The notes under the pieces were generated by a model. That model saw nothing but the letters and a program-made list of their open reading frames with translations, was not told where the DNA came from and ran no database searches. Of a stretch of DNA of 64,000 bases, positions 59,063-64,000 are shown piece after piece; within the stretch, counting starts at the first letter, position 1; each line of letters starts with the position of its first letter. A program made the translations under genes and the position numbers. The DNA is from Sutterella wadsworthensis 2_1_59BFAA (GTDB taxonomy: Bacteria > Pseudomonadota > Gammaproteobacteria > Burkholderiales > Burkholderiaceae_F): NCBI RefSeq assembly GCF_000297775.1, contig NZ_JH815516.1, positions 133,226-197,225 of the forward strand, given 5' to 3'.

Positions 59063-59099
59063 AAAAAAAGGGGACGGCGCTCTGCTGCAACGCCGTCCC
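59063..59099 (-). terminator. Intrinsic terminator after the M20 hydrolase gene
   Basis: On the minus strand GGGACGGCG pairs with CGCCGTCCC across TTGCAGCAGAG and a run of seven Ts follows. Confidence 0.9.
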
Positions 59100-59159
59100 G
59101 AAACCCCCGCGGCCTTTGCCGGACCGCATGGGACAGGAAATCAATGTGTGGATGAGGCC

Positions 59160-60449
59160 TTATCTGATGTCGTCCATGAAGGCCACGTAGGACTCTCGGT
59201 CAAGCCGGGGCTTGAAGGCCGTGCAGATTTCGTCGGCCTTCTGCGCGCCGTCTGCGAGCAGGTCGACGATCGTGAGGGCCAGGGCCTGCGGGATGCGGGT
59301 GAAGGCGGCCTCGCGGTCGCGAAGCTCGTAGTCGGCGCCGTGGAGAACGCCGTCGACGCAGCCGACCCAGGGGTGGATGACGGGCATGAGGAGCGAGACG
59401 TCGCCCATGTCGGTCGAGCCCGAGCTGTGTTCGCCGAGCGTGACCTTCTCCTTGCCGAAGAGTTCGACGGCGTTGTCACGCAGGACTTCGCGGAAGGCGT
59501 CGTCGGGGGCGAGCGGGAGGTAGCCCGGCAGGTTCCTGATCTCGCACTTCGCGCCGATGGCGTCGCCGCCCGCCCTGAGGGCGCGGTCGACGGCCTTGTT
59601 GTAGCGGGCCATGGCGTCGATGTTGGAGGCGCGCACGTAGCTTTCCATCTTGACGTAGTCGGGGATCACGTTGACGAGGTCGCCGCCCGCGTTGATGATC
59701 GGGTGGAAGCGCACGTGGTCCTGGTCGCGGAAGGTTTCGCGGATGGCGTTGACGCCCATGACGCCCATCATGGCGGCGTTGAGGGCGTTGATGCCTTCTT
59801 CAGGTGCAAAGGCGGCGTGAGCGGGGCGGCCGTGGTATTCGATGAGCTTGCCGATGAAGCCGTTGCTCGAGGCGCCGAGATTGAATTCGTCGCCCGAGGC
59901 CACGTGCATCTGCATGGCCATGTCGATGTCCTCGAAGGCGCCTTCGGCGATGAGCTGCTGCTTGCCGCCGAGGTACTTGAGACGACCCTCGTCGCGCTGG
60001 GCGTTGCGCCAGTCGATCTCGACGTACTCTTCGGCGGGGACCGCGAAGAGGACGACGTCGCCGTCGAGTTCGGACATGACGTCGCGCAGGCCGCAGGCCA
60101 CGGCGATCATGTTGGCGATCTGGATGTTGTGGCCGCAGCAGTGGGCGGCGCCCGTGACGGGGTCGGCGTTCCTGTGGTTGCGGCAGACGATGGCGTCGAG
60201 CTCGGCGAGCATCGCGACGGTGCGCTTCGAGTTCCTGCCCTTCATGCGGGCCTTGACGCCCGTGATGCCGTGGCCGGCCGTGAATTCGATGCCGAGCCTC
60301 TCGAGCGCCTCCTGCACCTTGCGGGAGGTCTTCACCTCTTTGAAGCCGAGTTCGGGCTCGGCGAGGATGGCTTCGGAAATCGCCTCGATGTCGGCGCGGT
60401 GTGCGGCGATGGCTTCGCAGACTTTCTGCTTGATGGCGGCTTTGTCCAT
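59160..60449 (-). CDS. M20-family metallohydrolase (AbgB/amidohydrolase type)
   Basis: From the ATG at 60449 the protein has 429 residues. M20 features are visible: an N-terminal helical part with LAEPELGFKEVKTS, ELDAIVC near residue 80, GAAHCCGHNIQ near 97 (metal-binding His and Cys as in the AbgB-type group), VPAEEYVEIDWR with the catalytic Glu pair near 133, and a dimerisation domain with GRPAHAAFAPEEGINALNA. The C-terminal HSSGSTDMGDVSLLMP supplies a further metal ligand. It resembles p-aminobenzoyl-glutamate hydrolase subunit B. It is likely to cleave an amide-linked amino acid imported by the following transporter genes. Confidence 0.9.
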   Translation of the reverse strand: MDKAAIKQKVCEAIAAHRADIEAISEAILAEPELGFKEVKTSRKVQEALERLGIEFTAGHGITGVKARMKGRNSKRTVAMLAELDAIVCRNHRNADPVTGAAHCCGHNIQIANMIAVACGLRDVMSELDGDVVLFAVPAEEYVEIDWRNAQRDEGRLKYLGGKQQLIAEGAFEDIDMAMQMHVASGDEFNLGASSNGFIGKLIEYHGRPAHAAFAPEEGINALNAAMMGVMGVNAIRETFRDQDHVRFHPIINAGGDLVNVIPDYVKMESYVRASNIDAMARYNKAVDRALRAGGDAIGAKCEIRNLPGYLPLAPDDAFREVLRDNAVELFGKEKVTLGEHSSGSTDMGDVSLLMPVIHPWVGCVDGVLHGADYELRDREAAFTRIPQALALTIVDLLADGAQKADEICTAFKPRLDRESYVAFMDDIR

Positions 60450-60536
60450 GATCTGTACAGGGGACCGTTTCCGGCGCCTGATGGCGGCGACTGCGGTCCG
60501 CTCCTTTCTATATCTGGTGATTGACGGGACCGGGTG

Positions 60537-60562
60537 CGCCCGCCCCCGCAGGGGCGGCGGGC
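60537..60562 (-). terminator. Terminator-like hairpin after the small transporter gene
   Basis: GCCCGCC and GGCGGGC pair around CCCGCAGGGG. No long T-run follows on the minus strand, so it is a moderate candidate. Confidence 0.45.
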
Positions 60563-60598
60563 ATTCGGTCCATTGTAGAACGATTGTCGGAACGAGGA

Positions 60599-61072
60599 TC
60601 AGAAGATGCCCTCGAGGTGCAGCATCAGCTCGGCGAGCGCGGTGGCGCAGAGGAAGCTGCCCGAGGCGACGGCCATGGCGACGGGGACGATGCGCCAGGA
60701 GAGTCGCTTGAAGGCCTCGAGGTCCTTGCCCAGGCACAGGCCGCCGTAGGCGAGGATCGGGGTCGTCGTGGCGAGGAAGTTGATGTGCTTGGTCTGCTCG
60801 ACGATCCACACGCCGCTGGGGAAGCTCGGGATCGAGACGATGACGGCGGTGAGCGAGACCCAGAAGACGACGGGGAGCTTGTTGAAGCCGGGCAGCATCT
60901 GGATCACGACGCCGAAGAAGGCGATCGCGACGATGACGAGGATGCCCACGGCGCCTTGGGCGAGGTCGCCGTTGTAGCCGAAGGTGTTGGCGACGACGGT
61001 GTAGAGGCCGGTGACGAGCAGGATGAAGATGTAGTCCTTGAGCTTTTCAAGATGGGCGGCAATGGCGTTCAT
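60599..61072 (-). CDS. Small membrane protein, probable transporter partner
   Basis: The 157-residue product has four to five membrane segments: FILLVTGLYTVVANTFGY, GAVGILVIVAIAFFGVVIQML, VVFWVSLTAVIVSIPSF, LATTTPILAYGGLCLG and VPVAMAVASGSFLCATALAELML. It is preceded by the DUF3100 gene with a 47-base gap and followed by the M20 hydrolase, so the three probably form one operon. A two-part membrane protein of small plus large subunit resembles other two-component carriers; the substrate is unknown. Confidence 0.8.
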   Translation of the reverse strand: MNAIAAHLEKLKDYIFILLVTGLYTVVANTFGYNGDLAQGAVGILVIVAIAFFGVVIQMLPGFNKLPVVFWVSLTAVIVSIPSFPSGVWIVEQTKHINFLATTTPILAYGGLCLGKDLEAFKRLSWRIVPVAMAVASGSFLCATALAELMLHLEGIF

Positions 61073-61119
61073 GATGTACTTTCCTTGTGACGGGGGGCGG
61101 TGCGGTGTGTTCAGGTCTC

Positions 61120-61893
61120 TCAGGCGGCGCGCTTGTCGCCGGTTACGAGTTCGTAGATCTTGACCGTGACGGGCAGCGAGATGAAGAGCGCGAAGTAGAT
61201 GCCGAGTACAGAGGTCATCAGGTTGGCGGCGGCCGCGTAGGCGCCGACGGTTTCGGCGGCTTCGGGGTAGGCGGCGATGATCGAGCCCGTGCCGGCGGCC
61301 ATCATCGAGGCCGAGCCGATGCCCGCGCCCATGGCGAGGGAGTGCGGATGGAAGATGTCGAGGCCCGCGACCACGCCCGCGAGGATCGAGATCCAGAGCG
61401 CGCCGAAGACGGTGCCGCAGATGTACATGCCCATCACGCCGCGGCCCTCGGGGCTGTCAAGGCCGTACTTCTCGCCGATGATGGCGACGTTGGGCTCGCG
61501 GTCGATCGAGTAGCACGCGCCGATGGCCTCGCGTTTCATGCCGAGGAGCAACGCGACGGGCAGGCCGAAGATCAGCGTGCCGAAGAAGTGGCCGAACTCC
61601 TGCATGATCAGGGCCCAGCCGGAATTGAGAAGCATCTCGAGGTTCGGCCCGATGCCCAGACCGATCTTCGTCAGGAGGACCAGCATGGCGATCGGCATGA
61701 ACTTCGCGGCGCGGTCCATTTCGGCGAACTTCAGGATCCCGAACTTCGGGAAGGAGAGGATGCCGCCCAGCACCAGCGCGTAGAGCAGCGGCAGCAGCAC
61801 GACGAGGCCGAAGCGGTGCATGCCGATCGATTCGGCCACGATCACGACGATGAGGGCCAGCAGATGAAGCTTCCAGTTCTTGATGAGATCCAT
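61120..61893 (-). CDS. DUF3100-family membrane protein, probable transporter
   Basis: From the ATG at 61893, preceded by GGAGACTCAAC, the 257-residue protein has seven or eight membrane segments. The motif MKREAIGACYSIDREPNVAIIGEKYGLDSPEGRGVMGMYICGTVFGALW near residues 120-170 is characteristic of DUF3100. The family often sits beside M20 amidohydrolases in anaerobic bacteria, as here. Its transport role is inferred from topology and neighbours. Together with the 157-residue partner it would supply the substrate for the hydrolase at 59160. Confidence 0.87.
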   Translation of the reverse strand: MDLIKNWKLHLLALIVVIVAESIGMHRFGLVVLLPLLYALVLGGILSFPKFGILKFAEMDRAAKFMPIAMLVLLTKIGLGIGPNLEMLLNSGWALIMQEFGHFFGTLIFGLPVALLLGMKREAIGACYSIDREPNVAIIGEKYGLDSPEGRGVMGMYICGTVFGALWISILAGVVAGLDIFHPHSLAMGAGIGSASMMAAGTGSIIAAYPEAAETVGAYAAAANLMTSVLGIYFALFISLPVTVKIYELVTGDKRAA

Positions 61894-62521
61894 GTTGAGT
61901 CTCCTAGTTTTTCCTGTGGGGCGAAAGGCCCCGTCCATGGGTGTGGACGGTCTTCCGGCGGGGTTTCCCGGCTCTTTTGACGGATTTCGGGTGCAGTGGG
62001 GCCTTGAGCCTTCAGTGCGCCGAAATGCAAAATCGGCCGGTCGGATTGTCAAAGGGGGTGTTGGGGAAGGGGCGGCGGACGTTCACGGCCGGGGAGGCCG
62101 CAACGGCGCCTGATATCGCACGCGCGGGCTTAGAGGGAGCCGCGCGTGGATGTAGAGGAGGATGTGGAGGAGGAGGCAGAGGTGACGGACGTGAGCGCAA
62201 GCATGGCTTCAATCTCGTTCAATGGCTGCCTTGCGAGGGCCAGCGCCTCAATTCTGCATTCCGGCATTTTCCTGCTCCAGTGGTGTTCTTCAATGCCCGC
62301 CGCATTTGTCTGCAGGGGCGTAACAGGAAATACCCTAGCAGACCTGAAACAGATGTTCTCAAATTCGAACATGGAGTTTGACGAAAGTCAAAGCTTTATG
62401 GGCGGAAGTACTTGGATTTCATGTGATTGCGCCCGGGTGCCTGCACCCGATCGGGGTCTCAATCCCGTGCTTTGAAGATGGCTTGTGCGGCGGGCGTTTT
62501 GGCGCTGCTTAAGAAATGAAG
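61894..62521. other. Long regulatory gap between the DUF3100 operon and an M20 gene
   Basis: A perfect palindrome TTTGAC-gaaa-GTCAAA lies at 62377-62392, an FNR/Crp-type half-site pair. Several short frames are open on both strands but none has a convincing start; an 80-codon minus-strand frame from 62372 has mixed composition and is doubtful. The 3' part near 62130-62212 is Ser/Thr-codon repetitive. The gap should hold the promoter of the DUF3100 operon. Confidence 0.5.
62377..62392. promoter_or_regulatory. FNR/Crp-like palindrome
   Basis: TTTGACGAAAGTCAAA is a perfect palindrome around four bases. It differs from TTGAT-N4-ATCAA by one base in each half. It lies 484 bases upstream of the DUF3100 start and downstream of the M20 gene, so its target is uncertain. 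Confidence 0.45.
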
Positions 62522-62552
62522 GCGGGGCCGTCCGTGTGGTGGACGGCCCCGC
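62522..62552 (-). terminator. Intrinsic terminator-like hairpin after the second M20 gene
   Basis: GCGGGGCCGTCC pairs perfectly with GGACGGCCCCGC around seven bases, 28 bases past the stop. The T-run on the minus strand is weak (GCCTTCATTTC). Confidence 0.75.
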
Positions 62553-62579
62553 GGGGGAGCGATGCGGCTTTGTGATGCG

Positions 62580-63680
62580 TCAGCCGACGTGCTTGAGGGC
62601 GGCGGCGGTGAGGACCCTGACGCCCATGTCGAGCTGGGTTTCGTCGAAGGTCATGTTGCGGGCGTGGAGGCCGGGCGTGCAGCCTGCGCCCACGCCGAAG
62701 TAGGCGGCGCGGATGTGCGGGCGTTCCTTCTTGAAGAAGTGGAAGTCCTCGCCGCCACCGCCGCAGTCGCGGGCGAGGCATTCGTCGCCGAGGACCTCGC
62801 GGATCGTGCCGGCGAGTTCGGCGACGAGGTCCTCGTCGTAGACGGCGGCCGGGATGACGACGCCGGGGAGGATGACTTCGGCGGTTGCGCCGTAGGCAGC
62901 GGCGGTGCCCGCGGCGGCCATGCGGACCTTCTCGAGGAGTTCGTCCATCAGTTCGTTCGTCTGGGCGCGGATGTCGAGCTTGAGGGTTGCGGTGTCGGGG
63001 ATGATGTTGACGGCAGCGGCGCAGGCCTGGATGCTCGTCACCTTGCAGGACCACACCTTGGCGGGGTCGCCCTTGATGGCGGCGACGGCCTGCGTGACGG
63101 CGGCGGCCACTTCGGCGCAGTTGACGCCGAGGTGCGGGCGCGAGGCGTGGGCCGTGCGGCCGTGGATCACGATGTCGGCGAAGGTGCTCGAGGTGTGGCG
63201 AACGGCGGCGGCGCAGGTGCCCGTCGGGATGTCCTGGATCGGACGCACGTGGCAGCCCAGGGCGATGTCGACGTCGTCGACGGCACCCGACTTCAGGACC
63301 TCGAGCGCGCCGTGGAGCGTCTCCTCGCCCGGCTGGAAGAGGATCTTGAGGGTGCCGCGGCGCACGCGGTCCGCGAGTTCGGAGGCGGCGGCGAGCACCA
63401 TCGCGCAGTGGCTGTCGTGGCCGCAGGCGTGGACGGCCTCGATCGAGCCGTCATCGTTCCTGAAGGGCAGGGCGTCCATGTCGGCGCGAAGCATCAGGAC
63501 GGGGCCGGGCTCGGCGCCCCTGATGACGCCCATGACGCCCGTCTTCCCGACGCCGCGCGTGACGGCGTAGCCGAGCTTTTCGAGGGCCTCGGCAAGGTAG
63601 GCGGAGGTCTTGTTTTCTTCAAAACCGAGTTCGGGCGTCTTGTGCAGGTCGCGCCAGATCTCGACGACGTTGAGTGCCAT
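62580..63680 (-). CDS. M20-family amidohydrolase (hippurate hydrolase type)
   Basis: The start at 63680 follows GGAGACCAGC. The 366-residue protein carries LHKTPELGFEENKTS, LMLRADMDALPF (metal Asp), HACGHDSHCAM (metal His) and LFQPGEETLHG (catalytic Glu pair), plus the dimerisation domain with GRTAHASRPHLGVNCAEVA. GGGGEDFHFF near residue 315 supplies the last metal-binding region. This is the standard aminoacylase/hippurate hydrolase layout. It removes an acyl group from an N-acylated amino acid; the natural substrate is not clear. It is divergent from the Tat-exported gene at 63920. Confidence 0.93.
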   Translation of the reverse strand: MALNVVEIWRDLHKTPELGFEENKTSAYLAEALEKLGYAVTRGVGKTGVMGVIRGAEPGPVLMLRADMDALPFRNDDGSIEAVHACGHDSHCAMVLAAASELADRVRRGTLKILFQPGEETLHGALEVLKSGAVDDVDIALGCHVRPIQDIPTGTCAAAVRHTSSTFADIVIHGRTAHASRPHLGVNCAEVAAAVTQAVAAIKGDPAKVWSCKVTSIQACAAAVNIIPDTATLKLDIRAQTNELMDELLEKVRMAAAGTAAAYGATAEVILPGVVIPAAVYDEDLVAELAGTIREVLGDECLARDCGGGGEDFHFFKKERPHIRAAYFGVGAGCTPGLHARNMTFDETQLDMGVRVLTAAALKHVG

Positions 63681-63919
63681 GCTGGTCTCCAATGTGAAGC
63701 GGATGGGTTGGTTGGATGAATTCTCAATATTACCGCGCCCGGCGCAGGGCCGCAGGCCTGAGGTTTTCCTTCAGGGGCGCCCCGGGAGGCCGCCCGATGG
63801 CCGAAAAAGCGCATCGAATGTCCTTCCTGAGGTTAGTGCGCCGAAGTGTTCCGTCGTAGCATGAAAAGGACGTCGGACGTGACCGGTCCGGCGCCGCTCA
63901 AGACAAAAGGAGAGAAATC
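63681..63919. promoter_or_regulatory. Divergent promoter region
   Basis: These 239 bases separate two divergent genes. GGCCGCAGGCCTGAGG and GGCGCCCCGGGAGGCCGCC are short G+C-rich inverted repeats. AAAAGGAGAGAAATC just before 63920 is a strong ribosome binding site. No clear -35/-10 pair was found. Confidence 0.45.
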
Positions 63920-64000
63920 ATGCAAGCTGCACGCCGCAATCTGCTCAAGACCGGCCTCATGTGCACGGGTGCCGCCGCTGCCGCAGGCGTCTCGCTCCCG
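63920..64000 (+). CDS. Tat-exported protein, N-terminus only (cut by window edge)
   Basis: The 27 visible residues begin MQAARRNLLKTGLMCTGAAAAAGVSLP. RRNLLKTG is a twin-arginine motif followed by a hydrophobic stretch, so the protein is exported folded to the periplasm. AAAGGAG precedes the start. In this type of bacterium such signals are common on molybdopterin enzymes and flavoprotein reductases; the visible part does not show which. Confidence 0.8.
   Translation, partial: MQAARRNLLKTGLMCTGAAAAAGVSLP

Noticed and set aside
59148-60524. A 458-codon plus-strand frame opposite the M20 hydrolase
   Set aside because: It is antisense to a clear M20 enzyme and is a valine/aspartate/glycine-rich shadow, as are similar frames opposite the DUF3100 and second M20 genes.

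Overview
The window is the inner and right-hand part of a temperate podovirus-type prophage (about 175 to 43,650), followed by bacterial chromosome (about 43,800 to 64,000). The bacterium looks like a high-G+C, anaerobically respiring betaproteobacterium of the Sutterellaceae type. That placement is an inference from a four-heme flavocytochrome c fumarate reductase, remnants of a TorC/TorA-type respiratory pair, M20 amidohydrolases beside DUF3100-type transporters, and Tat-exported respiratory proteins. No rRNA or tRNA gene was seen to confirm it.

Prophage layout. Bases 1-174 are the end of an IS256-family element that breaks a phage gene. From 11,714 down to 175 the minus strand carries early and replication genes: five small orphan genes plus a membrane-anchored pair, a DUF2800 nuclease, a DUF2815 ssDNA-binding protein, a zinc-ribbon protein, a family A DNA polymerase containing an intein, a LuxR-type HTH protein, a PP-loop sulfotransfer-type protein and a DUF3310 protein. 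A gene-poor stretch (11,715-12,565) with operators, T-tract hairpin repeats and large inverted repeats separates this arm from plus-strand genes and may be the replication origin. Next come the small terminase, a minus-strand S24-like repressor lacking its catalytic serine, a divergent Cro-like gene, and a primase-helicase split by a second IS256-family copy with an 8-bp target duplication. The large terminase is interrupted in its Walker A motif by a 234-nt group I intron.

The late genes run rightwards in an order resembling Bordetella phage BPP-1: portal, Bbp19-like protein, scaffold, major capsid, cement, two tail-tube or adaptor proteins, three internal or ejection proteins (one of 1,908 residues with an HETGH zincin motif), collagen-like tail fibre, second fibre, DUF4376 protein and two small genes. 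Four copies of an 11-bp element, GGGTGCATGAG, sit just after stop codons at the heads of late gene blocks. They are the best candidates for phage-specific promoters or processing sites. No integrase, lysis gene or phage RNA polymerase was recognised in the window.

Host part. A DIP1984-family gene is followed by a TnpB element bounded by two similar hairpins. A yqhA (TIGR00645) gene has been duplicated; the left copy is frameshifted and truncated, and between the copies lie debris of a DUF4143 ATPase, a LysR gene, an intact DUF4143 ATPase and a truncated TnpB. Then come an intact yqhA, a LysR regulator, an AspT/YbjL-type transporter, a decayed GntR gene, the flavocytochrome c gene with an FNR-like box upstream, deletion scars of a torCA-like operon, an M20 hydrolase with a two-gene transporter, a second M20 hydrolase and the start of a Tat-exported protein.
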